This document shows, piece after piece, positions 1 to 6,003 of a DNA stretch of 12,810 nt. Position numbers and translations under genes: made by a program. Every line of letters begins with the position of its first letter. Positions within the stretch are counted from its first letter, which is position 1. Source of the DNA: Nitrospirota bacterium (GTDB lineage Bacteria > Nitrospinota_A > UBA7883 > JACRGQ01). A model generated the notes under the pieces. That model did not search any database. It saw only the letters and a list, made by a program, of their open reading frames with translations, and was not told where the DNA came from. The stretch is taken from the NCBI GenBank assembly GCA_024275955.1, contig JAJRYD010000009.1, positions 1-12,810 of the forward strand, written 5' to 3'.

Positions 1-849
1 CGCCTGTTCAAATTCCGATGGAGAGCAATATCCAATGGTTGAGTGTTTTCTGACACGATTATAAAACACTTCTATATATTCAAAAACAGACCGCCTAGCC
101 TGATCCCTCGTCAAGTATTTCTCATGATATATCACCTCCGTTTTCAAAGTATGAAAAAAAGATTCAGCAACAGCATTGTCATAGCAGTTTCCCTTGCCAC
201 TCATGCTCTGGATAAAACCGTGTTGGTCAAGCAGGCCACGGAAATCGTTGGCCGCATACTGGCTTCCTCGATCCGAATGGAATATGAGCCCTGCCTTAGG
301 CTTGCGTTTCCATACCGCCATTAAAAAAGCGTTAATGACAATATCTTGCGTAATCCTGTCGCTCATCGCCCAGCCGACAATCTTGCGGGAGAAAATATCG
401 ATAATGACAGCAAGGTAAAGCCAGCCCTCCGTCGTCCAAATGTAGGTAATGTCCGATACAAAAACCTTGTTCGGTCTGCCACCTTTGAATTGCTGGTTAA
501 GCAGGTTCTCAGCCACCGGCAGGTTGTGGCGGGAATTCGTCGTAACCCTGAACCTTCGTTTACTTTTGGCAGCTATGCCGTTTTGCCGCATAAGCCTTGC
601 CGCACGGTTCTCACCGCATTCAAATCCCTCGTCTCTCAATTCATCAGCAACCCTGGGACTGCCGTAGGTCCTACGGCTTTTTGCGTGAATCTCTTTTATC
701 CGAGAAAGCAACAGCTCGTTTTTCAATGCCCGCCTGCTTTTACCACGGCCTCTAAAGGCATAATAACCGCTTCTGGAAACCTTTAACGCAAGGCACATCT
801 TCTCCACACCAAATTCAGGGCAGTGTTCTTCTATGAACATATACTTCAT
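1..849 (-). CDS. IS3-family transposase OrfB (DDE integrase), C-terminus just cut by window edge
   Basis: Catalytic half of the IS3 transposase. 283 residues are visible from the ATG at 847-849; the last readable residues PSEFEQA suggest only a few are missing. Counting from this ATG, the catalytic triad is D133 (SDITYIW), D193 (HSDRGSQY) and E229 (DNAVAESFF), giving the DD(35)E spacing of IS3 and retroviral integrases. The N-terminal part (YGSPRVADELRD, RLMRQNGIAA) is the usual HTH_21-type region. No stop or frameshift is visible, so it could be active. It is probably made mainly as an OrfAB fusion by slippage at 879-885; the ATGA overlap also permits independent initiation. Confidence 0.92.
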   Translation of the reverse strand, partial: MKYMFIEEHCPEFGVEKMCLALKVSRSGYYAFRGRGKSRRALKNELLLSRIKEIHAKSRRTYGSPRVADELRDEGFECGENRAARLMRQNGIAAKSKRRFRVTTNSRHNLPVAENLLNQQFKGGRPNKVFVSDITYIWTTEGWLYLAVIIDIFSRKIVGWAMSDRITQDIVINAFLMAVWKRKPKAGLIFHSDRGSQYAANDFRGLLDQHGFIQSMSGKGNCYDNAVAESFFHTLKTEVIYHEKYLTRDQARRSVFEYIEVFYNRVRKHSTIGYCSPSEFEQA

Positions 850-1139
850 CTGGGGTGTCTCGAGAAGACGGCCAACGCCTTTTTTAAAATATCGCGTTCC
901 TCCCTTGTATCGACCAGTTCGCGCTTTAAACGACGCAACTCTTCATCTTCCGGCTTCAAGCGTCCTTTGCCAGGAAAAGCATCGGCACCGTTATCAAGAG
1001 CATCCCGCTTCCATTTCCAAAGAAGATTCTCATGAATGCCAAGTCCACGAGCAACTTCCGTTACCGCTCTTCCTCCGTCAATAACCAGACGAACGGCCTC
1101 CTGCTTGAATTCCGAGTCGAACTTCCTACGACTTCTAAT
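846..1139 (-). CDS. IS3-family transposase OrfA (helix-turn-helix subunit)
   Basis: About 97 aa. It is the DNA-binding part of the IS3 transposase and, after a -1 frameshift, becomes the N-terminus of the OrfAB fusion. Sequence shows the usual start RRKFDSEFKQEAVRLV, the helix-turn-helix segment VTEVARGLGIHENLLWKWK, and a charged leucine-rich tail ending RDILKKALAVFSRHPR. The frame has no ATG, GTG or TTG near its beginning. A GGAGG at about 1147-1151 sits 7 bases before an in-frame ATT (1137-1139), with an in-frame TGA four codons further upstream, so I take ATT as the start. Rare ATT/AUU starts are known in IS3 elements. The stop (846-848) overlaps the orfB ATG as ATGA. Confidence 0.85.
   Translation of the reverse strand: MRSRRKFDSEFKQEAVRLVIDGGRAVTEVARGLGIHENLLWKWKRDALDNGADAFPGKGRLKPEDEELRRLKRELVDTREERDILKKALAVFSRHPR
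879..885 (-). promoter_or_regulatory. A6G slippery heptamer for -1 frameshifting
   Basis: On the minus strand the bases read A AAA AAG, aligned with the orfA frame as TTA AAA AAG. This is the classic IS3 -1 slip site. Slipping here joins orfA to the orfB frame (GGC GTT GGC CGT CTT onward), which stays open through the DDE domain. I did not model a stimulatory downstream RNA structure. Confidence 0.75.
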
Positions 1140-1199
1140 ATCTACACCTCCAAGTCATAAATGATTTAACAATTCTAACCTTTCGGTGTGTCTATAAAA

Positions 1200-1334
1200 A
1201 TGGGGGAAGATCAAGTTCCCACAGGAATGGTATTTGTTAAAGGTGGCTGTTTTGAGATGGGTGATACCTTATTTCTGAAGATAAAACACCTTGCAAAAAA
1301 AGTTGCCTATTCTCTCAACTCTCAGGTATCATGA
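1200..1334 (+). pseudogene. Stub of a SUMF1/FGE-sulfatase-type protein
   Basis: A 44-codon open frame begins EDQVPTGMVFVKGGCFEMGDT. GMVFVKGGCFEMGDT is the characteristic opening of formylglycine-generating-enzyme-like (SUMF1, FGE-sulfatase) domains. These domains normally run to roughly 200 residues or more. Here the match stops at MGDT, and an unrelated tail of about 23 residues (LFLKIKHLAKKVAYSLNSQVS) leads to a stop. The IS3 element lies directly upstream, where a signal peptide would be expected. I read it as a remnant truncated on both sides, by IS insertion at 5' and deletion at 3'. No function is expected. Confidence 0.6.
1303..1332 (+). promoter_or_regulatory. Putative sigma70 promoter of the RRM gene
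   Basis: TTGCCT (1303-1308), an 18-bp spacer and TATCAT (1327-1332): 4/6 and 5/6 matches to consensus. Transcription would start near 1339 and leave a leader of about 73 nt before the RRM gene. The box overlaps the end of the SUMF1 stub, which supports the stub being dead. Confidence 0.4.
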
Positions 1335-1411
1335 ATCGTTAATTTTTATCGTAGTTCTTTAAGATAGGTACGGAACCTTCTGAGGGCTCGAACGCTTATT
1401 AAGGAGGATCA

Positions 1412-1684
1412 ATGAGCAAACTGTACGTTGGCAATCTGCCATATTCATTCACGGATAGCACACTTGAGGAGCTTTTCGCTCAATCGGGAGAGGTAGCATC
1501 TTCTACCGTAATCATGGATCGCGACTCTGGTCGTAGTAAAGGATTCGGATTCGTAGAGATGGCTTCTGATGGGGAAGCAGATTCTGCCATTGAAAAATTC
1601 AATGGACATGAAATCGATGGGCGCCCTCTAAAGGTCGATAAGGCCAAGCCAAAACCAGACCGCGATTCACGACCACGCTACTAA
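1412..1684 (+). CDS. RRM-domain RNA-binding protein (bacterial Rbp type)
   Basis: A 90-aa cytoplasmic protein that is essentially one RNA recognition motif. RNP2 is LYVGNL (residues 4-9) and RNP1 is KGFGFVEM (about residues 43-50), with the aromatic residues that stack on RNA bases present in both. The C-terminal tail is short, basic and polar (KAKPKPDRDSRPRY). Single-RRM proteins of this size are common in cyanobacteria and several proteobacterial groups, often cold-regulated; the RNA targets here are unknown. TAAGGAGG lies 8 bases before the ATG. The gene is monocistronic: its own promoter candidate and long leader lie upstream and a strong terminator lies downstream. The leader of about 73 nt could carry control, but I see no defined element. 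Confidence 0.95.
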   Translation: MSKLYVGNLPYSFTDSTLEELFAQSGEVASSTVIMDRDSGRSKGFGFVEMASDGEADSAIEKFNGHEIDGRPLKVDKAKPKPDRDSRPRY

Positions 1685-1699
1685 AGTAAAGTATTTTCG

Positions 1700-1734
1700 C
1701 CGGCTTTGGAGTAATCCGAAGCCGGTTTTTTTTT
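1700..1734 (+). terminator. Rho-independent terminator of the RRM gene
   Basis: Stem CCGGCTTTGG (1700-1709) and CCGAAGCCGG (1716-1725), ten pairs with one G-U, a 6-nt loop, then nine T (1726-1734). It begins 15 nt after the stop codon. Confidence 0.92.
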
Positions 1735-1763
1735 GCTCGGAAATCCGTATCAGTCAAGATCAA

Positions 1764-2261
1764 GTGATTCATGGTAGTAGAAGAAGCATATTTATTAGGA
1801 TTAAGAGCGATAAATTTGTTGAAGAAATAAGGGAAATAATCAAAGAAAAAGATACTCATAAAAAGAAAGATATTGAGAAAGCCTCTCGACGCATAGTTTT
1901 TAGCTTCTACAATATGTTCGCTATGTTTTTTATCAACAGGATAACTGGAGCAGTTGGAACTGAAAAGCTGTCTGAAACTTATAAAAGTATCCTAAGTGAA
2001 GACAGCATGGTTTCTATGAAATTAATAGATTGGTCCATAAAGCTTGATTATTTTCACACAATCCCTTTTCAGGACATGGAAAAATTCAAAAAAGAGATTT
2101 CTGGTAATTACTTTGTTTCTGACTTGCTAACCTTGGCAGTTTTAAAGCGTATCCATCTTTTTCATGTTAATTACCGGAATAAACAAAAAATATGTTCGCT
2201 TCTAGGCATTAAAATGGAGACCCAGAGGCTAATTGAAGGGAAATCTTCAGATAAACGTTGA
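1764..2261 (+). CDS. Hypothetical protein, unrecognised, possibly truncated at N-terminus
   Basis: 165 codons from a GTG at 1764; I do not recognise a family. The protein is basic at the start (residues 1-45, with KSDKFVEEIREIIKEKDTHKKKDIEK), then mixed helical with aromatic and hydrophobic stretches (FSFYNMFAMFFINRI near 47-61). No signal peptide or catalytic motif stands out. No Shine-Dalgarno sequence precedes the GTG, and the frame stays open upstream through the RRM terminator. So the true 5' end is uncertain and may have been lost. Base composition is clearly more AT-rich than hemL or the porin gene, in keeping with foreign origin. It lies between the RRM gene and the attachment site, just outside the integrated element. 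Confidence 0.5.
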   Translation: MIHGSRRSIFIRIKSDKFVEEIREIIKEKDTHKKKDIEKASRRIVFSFYNMFAMFFINRITGAVGTEKLSETYKSILSEDSMVSMKLIDWSIKLDYFHTIPFQDMEKFKKEISGNYFVSDLLTLAVLKRIHLFHVNYRNKQKICSLLGIKMETQRLIEGKSSDKR

Positions 2262-2455
2262 GGTGACTTCCATTCCCTTTAAATAAAACCATTCGTTCTG
2301 ACAGCGGTTAAAATGGCTTTTCTATACAAATTTATGGCTACCAACAAAAAATAAAATTTTATGAATTTCCTGAACCGCAAATCCCATGCCAACTGATTAC
2401 TATGGGGTTACTAATTGCCGTGACGAAATTCCAAGAACTGTAACTCATTGAAAAT
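2262..2455. other. AT-rich non-coding stretch
   Basis: No open frame of useful length, no terminator-like hairpin and no RNA gene that I can recognise. On the logic of tRNA integration this would be the original chromosomal flank downstream of the tRNA-Arg 3' end. Confidence 0.4.
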
Positions 2456-2500
2456 TGGCGCGCCCGGACGGATTCGAACCGCCGGCCCTCTGATTCGAAG
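2456..2500 (-). tRNA. 3' fragment of a tRNA-Arg(UCG) gene, attachment-site remnant
   Basis: Read on the minus strand this is the 3' half of a tRNA: anticodon loop CTTCGAA (anticodon TCG), stem strand TCAGA, variable GGGCC, T-arm GGCGG-TTCGAAT-CCGTC, acceptor strand CGGGCGC, discriminator G and encoded CCA (2456-2458). The next bases (2501-2505) do not pair with TCAGA, and no D-arm or 5' acceptor strand follows, so homology stops exactly at the anticodon loop. That is the usual crossover region of tyrosine integrases. The fragment is not a functional tRNA. Its orientation places the inserted DNA to its right, where the integrase gene is. Confidence 0.85.
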
Positions 2501-2543
2501 TAAGCACAAATACCCTTTTAATGAATCCTACACTGTCCTAATA

Positions 2544-2639
2544 ACTTGTAATAAGACTTGTATGCTTAGCTATATCTACTATAATAAATAAGCAGGACTA
2601 CTAAGGAGTTTTAAACAATTTGCCTACATAGTGCCTACA
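2544..2639 (+). repeat. Two pairs of short direct repeats between attachment site and integrase
   Basis: ACTTGTA occurs at 2544-2550 and 2556-2562 (12-bp step). TGCCTACA occurs at 2621-2628 and 2632-2639 (11-bp step). About one helical turn between copies, and a position between the tRNA core and int, fit arm-type binding sites for the integrase or Xis. The function is inferred. Confidence 0.5.
2558..2585 (+). promoter_or_regulatory. Possible integrase promoter
   Basis: A perfect TATAAT at 2580-2585, with only a weak TTGTAT (2558-2563) 16 bp upstream. The weak -35 coincides with the second ACTTGTA repeat, so integrase or Xis binding there could repress its own gene. This is inference from position only. 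Confidence 0.35.
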
Positions 2640-2664
2640 CGGATTGGAGAAAAGGAATGACAAT

Positions 2665-3891
2665 ATGCCGGTAATAAAGCTCACCAAGTCAGCCGTAGAC
2701 CGCCTCCATTACACTGATGACGGTATCACCCTCTACTGGGATGAGAGATTAAAAGGATTTGGAGTAAGGGTCTCCAAGAGTACCAAGGTCTATATTGCCG
2801 AGGGGCGGGTAAAGAACAAGACTAGACGAGTCAAGATAGGAAGCCACCAGAACGAACTCTCTACAGAGGCCGCACGAAGGGAAGCTATGCGGCTCCTATC
2901 ACTTATGGAAACTGGCACCGACCCAAATGCCCTTAAACGAGAAGCAAGAGACAAGGACGAAATCACTCTTGCAAAAGCTTTTGAGGACTATATAGAGGAA
3001 AAAGACCTAAAGCCCAAGACTGTCTACGACTATACACAGACAGTAAACCTTATTTTTGCTACTTGGAAAAGAAAACCCTTGAACGATATAACCAAACGAA
3101 TGGTAGCTAAGAAACATAAAGTAATTGGGGAAAAGCGTGGAAAGGGTTATGCAAACCTCTCAATGCGGATATTGAGGGCGATATTCAAGTTTGCCAAGGC
3201 ACGCTATGACTCAATAGAAGAAACCCCGACTGATGTCCTCTCCGAAACACGCTCTTGGTACAGGAATGTTAGAAGACAGACAGTTATCAGCCAGAGCGCA
3301 CTGCCGGCCTTTTTTGAAGGCTTGGAAAAGCTTGAGGGTAAATCCTCCACTTCAAAAGCTCCGGTTGTCAAAGACTATCTCCTCCTACTCCTCTTTACAG
3401 GATTAAGACGCAATGAGGCGGCAACGCTTCGCTGGGAAGATGTCGATTTAAATGCCAAGACTATTAGAATAGAGGATACAAAAAATCGAGAGGTTCACAC
3501 CCTACCCCTCTCTACTTACCTTTATGTTCTACTTAAAAAAAGGCATGATGAAAAGGGTAATGATGATATCTATGTTTTTCCGGGGTCAGGAGAAAAAGCC
3601 CAGCACCTTGTAGAACCTAGGCGGCAGATGGAAAAAATTACCAAGATGTCAGGCGTTAAATTTACTATCCACGACCTCCGCAGAACATTTGCAACTATCG
3701 CCCAAGGGCTTGTTTCGGCATACGAGTTAAAAACCCTCCTCAATCATAAAATGACCGGAGATGTTACGGCTGGATATATAATTACAGATATTGAATCTCT
3801 CAGGCCGGGGATGCAAAAGATTACTGATGCAATTTTGCGACTTGCCAAAAAGGCACCAGAAGGAAAGGTTATTGCACTAAGAAAAACATAA
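2665..3891 (+). CDS. Tyrosine recombinase integrase, P4-like with DUF4102 arm-binding domain
   Basis: 408 aa from the ATG at 2665, which I prefer to the in-frame TTG at 2644 because AAAGG lies about 8 nt before it and MPVIKLTKSAVDRL is a typical family start. Residues 1-90 form the DUF4102-type N-terminal domain (WDERLKGFGVRVSKS). Then come the SAM-like core-binding domain (roughly 98-200) and the catalytic domain. Catalytic residues, by family pattern: R248 (FTGLRRNEA), probable K273 (EDTKNREV), H336 and R339 (HDLRRTFA), H361 (LLNHK) and nucleophile Y371 (VTAGYI). All are present and the length is normal, so the enzyme looks intact. It should act at the tRNA-Arg fragment about 160 bp upstream. 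Confidence 0.95.
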   Translation: MPVIKLTKSAVDRLHYTDDGITLYWDERLKGFGVRVSKSTKVYIAEGRVKNKTRRVKIGSHQNELSTEAARREAMRLLSLMETGTDPNALKREARDKDEITLAKAFEDYIEEKDLKPKTVYDYTQTVNLIFATWKRKPLNDITKRMVAKKHKVIGEKRGKGYANLSMRILRAIFKFAKARYDSIEETPTDVLSETRSWYRNVRRQTVISQSALPAFFEGLEKLEGKSSTSKAPVVKDYLLLLLFTGLRRNEAATLRWEDVDLNAKTIRIEDTKNREVHTLPLSTYLYVLLKKRHDEKGNDDIYVFPGSGEKAQHLVEPRRQMEKITKMSGVKFTIHDLRRTFATIAQGLVSAYELKTLLNHKMTGDVTAGYIITDIESLRPGMQKITDAILRLAKKAPEGKVIALRKT

Positions 3892-3895
3892 AAAA

Positions 3896-4648
3896 ATGAT
3901 TATAGACATTCTATCCTTTATTCATCCAAAACTTGGGAATAAATGGATTGATTTAAAATTCTGGTGGAACCCTGAGCCATATCGATCAGGTGGTTCAGCA
4001 ACTTCTTATGAAAATATGAAGATAACAGACTATACATACTGGGATTCAATAGTTTTATTTTCTACGCATCAGGCATCTTGCCTTGTTCACGGCTTTTCAC
4101 CCGGGTTTAGCAAGGGGAGCTACCCTGAATATGTCATCAGAACTGAAAGAGATATGATAGATAAATATTTTGATCAGGAGTTTGGATATCATTCTGGACG
4201 AACAGACCCAGATATCAAAAACGAGGCAGATGCAAAGCGAGCTAGGAAATTTAGAGAACCTTACATCGACTTTTTAATTGATGAAATTCAAATGTTCTGC
4301 GAATTAGAAGCTATAGATTCCGCATTTGTTTCTAGGGAGCTTAGAGAAAAAAATGAGCCAAGCGATATCGAGTTAAGCCACACAAAAGCAAAACTTGCAA
4401 AGGTAGAATACCTAAACCCCGCACATACTTATTACGCTCCCCAACTAGCAGAAGCAGTAGATGCTTGGAAAGACCTCTTTGAAAACGGAGAATTTGAGAA
4501 AATCAAAGATGGTAGAGGGCCATATAAGGCGATTAAGGCGTGGCTAGATATAAGAATGCCAGACTCCGACAATGAGCCTCGCAAACGAATTGCTAAAATG
4601 ATTAACCCCGAGAAAGGAGGAGGAGCACCAAAAACTGGAAAACAATGA
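3896..4648 (+). CDS. Hypothetical protein of the integrated element
   Basis: 250 aa, starting 4 nt after the integrase stop with no clear ribosome-binding site, so translation is probably coupled to int. I do not recognise the N-terminal 165 residues: acidic and aromatic-rich, no signal peptide or membrane segment, with many charged helices (NEADAKRARKFREPYIDF). The C-terminus (about 175-250: TYYAPQLAEAVDAWKDLF, then KAIKAWLDIRMP and RKRIAKMINPEKGGG) resembles a pattern I recall from short integron- or ICE-borne proteins: YxxPxLxxAxxAW, then a WL segment, then an IAxMINPD-like end. That would suggest a small C-terminal helical module of unknown role. No function is assigned. Confidence 0.75.
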   Translation: MIIDILSFIHPKLGNKWIDLKFWWNPEPYRSGGSATSYENMKITDYTYWDSIVLFSTHQASCLVHGFSPGFSKGSYPEYVIRTERDMIDKYFDQEFGYHSGRTDPDIKNEADAKRARKFREPYIDFLIDEIQMFCELEAIDSAFVSRELREKNEPSDIELSHTKAKLAKVEYLNPAHTYYAPQLAEAVDAWKDLFENGEFEKIKDGRGPYKAIKAWLDIRMPDSDNEPRKRIAKMINPEKGGGAPKTGKQ

Positions 4649-4820
4649 CAAACCCCACCACCTGTTTAACTGACTGTTTTATTTATTGCTAACTTAACAC
4701 AGCGACCTATTTTTCTAGTAACCCATCCACCCATTTTCTAACCCGTATATCTATTCAATTTACCTTTCCTGTTTCAGACTCGCCTCATGACCGAATTTTT
4801 ATATTTTTTAGGAGGTGAAA
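4649..4820 (+). other. Leader region before the xis-like gene
   Basis: 172 nt with C-rich runs on the plus strand (for example ACCCATCCACCCATT near 4720-4735). I find no convincing -10/-35 pair and no strong hairpin. In rolling-circle elements an origin may lie near rep, but nothing here identifies one. Confidence 0.25.
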
Positions 4821-5021
4821 ATGAACAAGTTATTAACAACCAGAGAGACCGCCGAATACCTCGGAATGTCTAAGCAGTTTTTGGAGCGTGACCGTTGGAA
4901 AGGGGCATCAATCCCGTATGTCTTCGTCGGTACTCGCTCAATTCGATATCGAATCGAGGACTTAGATACATTTATCGAATCAAGACTCTACAAACCAGCA
5001 GAAAGGAGGGTAGGCAGATGA
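4821..5021 (+). CDS. AlpA/excisionase-like helix-turn-helix protein
   Basis: 66 aa with one winged-helix/MerR-like HTH (HTH_17 type): LLTTRETAEYLGMSKQFLERD (about residues 4-24) is the HTH, followed by the wing VGTRSIRYRIEDLDTFIESR. Proteins of this kind act as excisionases for P4-type integrases or as small transcriptional regulators. Start: ATG at 4821, with GGAGGTG ending 3 nt before it; an upstream in-frame GTG (4815) overlaps that ribosome-binding site and is unlikely. The stop overlaps the rep start as ATGA, so the two are translationally coupled. It could regulate int, rep, or both. Confidence 0.85.
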   Translation: MNKLLTTRETAEYLGMSKQFLERDRWKGASIPYVFVGTRSIRYRIEDLDTFIESRLYKPAERRVGR

Positions 5022-6003
5022 TTGACTGGGTAACAGCATATCTGCCATGCGAAAATATAGACCCCTTAAAACTGCAAGATGGTTCTTGGTGTGAAATCTC
5101 ACAGGCTGGAAATGTTATCAAGCAGGTAATGAAACCTCTTAGACTGGGAGGCTCGCATTCATCAAGCCTTGCAGTAAGCTATTGGATAAGAGATGGTCAA
5201 CCACAGATAAGAGTTAGCGGAAATTTCGTTAAATGGCTTCAAGGGCATAACCTCTTTGGTACGTCAGACTTGGTTCCGTTAATTTATGCTGTCGGTTTAA
5301 AGCTCTGCAAGATTTTAGAGCTCTCCCCAACTCCGCATAACCTACAAGCATGGCAAACTGGTGATATCTGGCTAACCCGTATCGACTGTACGGAAATGTG
5401 GAAGTTGAAAAGTCAGGGTGATGTACTTGGGTGGCTTAACTCGGCACAATTCCAAGCAAGAAGTCGGCATGGCTCACCAATCATGACTGGCGGTACTCTT
5501 TACTTTGGTAAGCACTCACGCCGTTGGACGATGAAATTTTATGGCAAGTTAGAAGAGATTACGAAAAAAGGTCATAAGCTACCGTACTCAATTGATGATT
5601 ACGATAAGCTATTAGAGTTTGCCGAAAGCATGCTACGGGCAGAGCTGACATTACGCTCACCGGAACTTGGTAAACTAGAGCTAAATACAGCCTCTTGCTG
5701 GAAAGCTTCCACCCCGAAACACTTCTTATGGAACATCTCAACCGATTGGATATAGCCGACCAATTTAAGCTTGCTGACGAATCTGTGCTACTTCTCCCAA
5801 CAGGTTTGATTCCTGTTTATCAGTTATGGGTAGATGGTCATGAGTTAAGGAGTATGATACCCAAAACTTCTTTTTATCGGAAACGCAAACAGCTTTTAAA
5901 ACATGGATTCTATACAGATTTGAACGATTTTTCGGCAGACGATATTGTTTTTTCTATATCTGCGTCGCTATGTGCCAGCGACATGAAACCAGCCTCAAAC
6001 TGA
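5018..6003 (+). pseudogene. Phage/plasmid replication initiator, gene II/X family, apparently frameshifted
   Basis: Filamentous-phage gpII-like initiator of rolling-circle replication. Frame 1 (ATG 5018, AGGAGG upstream, stop 5753-5755, 245 aa) carries the N-terminal Phage_CRI region: RIDCTEMW (121-128), YFGKHSRRWTMKFYGKLEEI (about 162-181) and LRAELTLRSPEL (206-217). The C-terminal Phage_X part is in the -1 frame: LPTGLIPVYQLWVDGH, then SMIPKTSFYRKRKQLL. Adding one C to the CCCC run at 5712-5715 would join STP to ETLLMEHLNRLDIADQF and give one protein of about 328 aa, near the family length. Beyond about 5909 the frame runs antisense into hemL until a stop at 6001-6003, so the native C-terminus is probably lost too. 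Programmed -1 slippage or an assembly error are alternatives. Confidence 0.8.

Larger units (their letters stand above)
1..1195 (-). mobile_element. IS3-family insertion sequence, left end outside window
   Basis: Two overlapping transposase frames (orfA, orfB) on the minus strand with the usual IS3 layout. The orfA-proximal end must lie close to 1190-1200, because chromosomal-looking coding sequence (a SUMF1-type stub) begins about there. I cannot fix the inverted repeat or a target duplication, since the other end is beyond position 1. The right boundary is therefore approximate to about 10 bases. Confidence 0.85.
2456..5909 (+). mobile_element. Small integrated element: int, unknown gene, xis-like gene, II/X-type rep; right end truncated
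   Basis: The segment runs from the tRNA-Arg fragment to the point where the replication gene meets the hemL stop codon. All four genes are on the plus strand: integrase, unknown 250-aa gene, AlpA/Xis-like HTH gene, then a filamentous-phage-like replication initiator. No coat, assembly, packaging, relaxase or resistance genes are visible. The make-up (integration plus rolling-circle-type initiator) suggests a phage satellite or mobilisable element. The expected intact tRNA-Arg at the far end is absent from the window, so the right boundary is inferred. Confidence 0.65.

Noticed and set aside
43-1084. Several plus-strand open frames of 70-146 codons
   Set aside because: They are antisense to IS3 orfA and orfB, which show full family motifs on the minus strand.
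5730-6003. Separate small gene starting at ATG 5730 in the -1 frame of rep
   Set aside because: No ribosome-binding site; residues read as the C-terminal Phage_X part of the same protein, so a frameshift explains it better.
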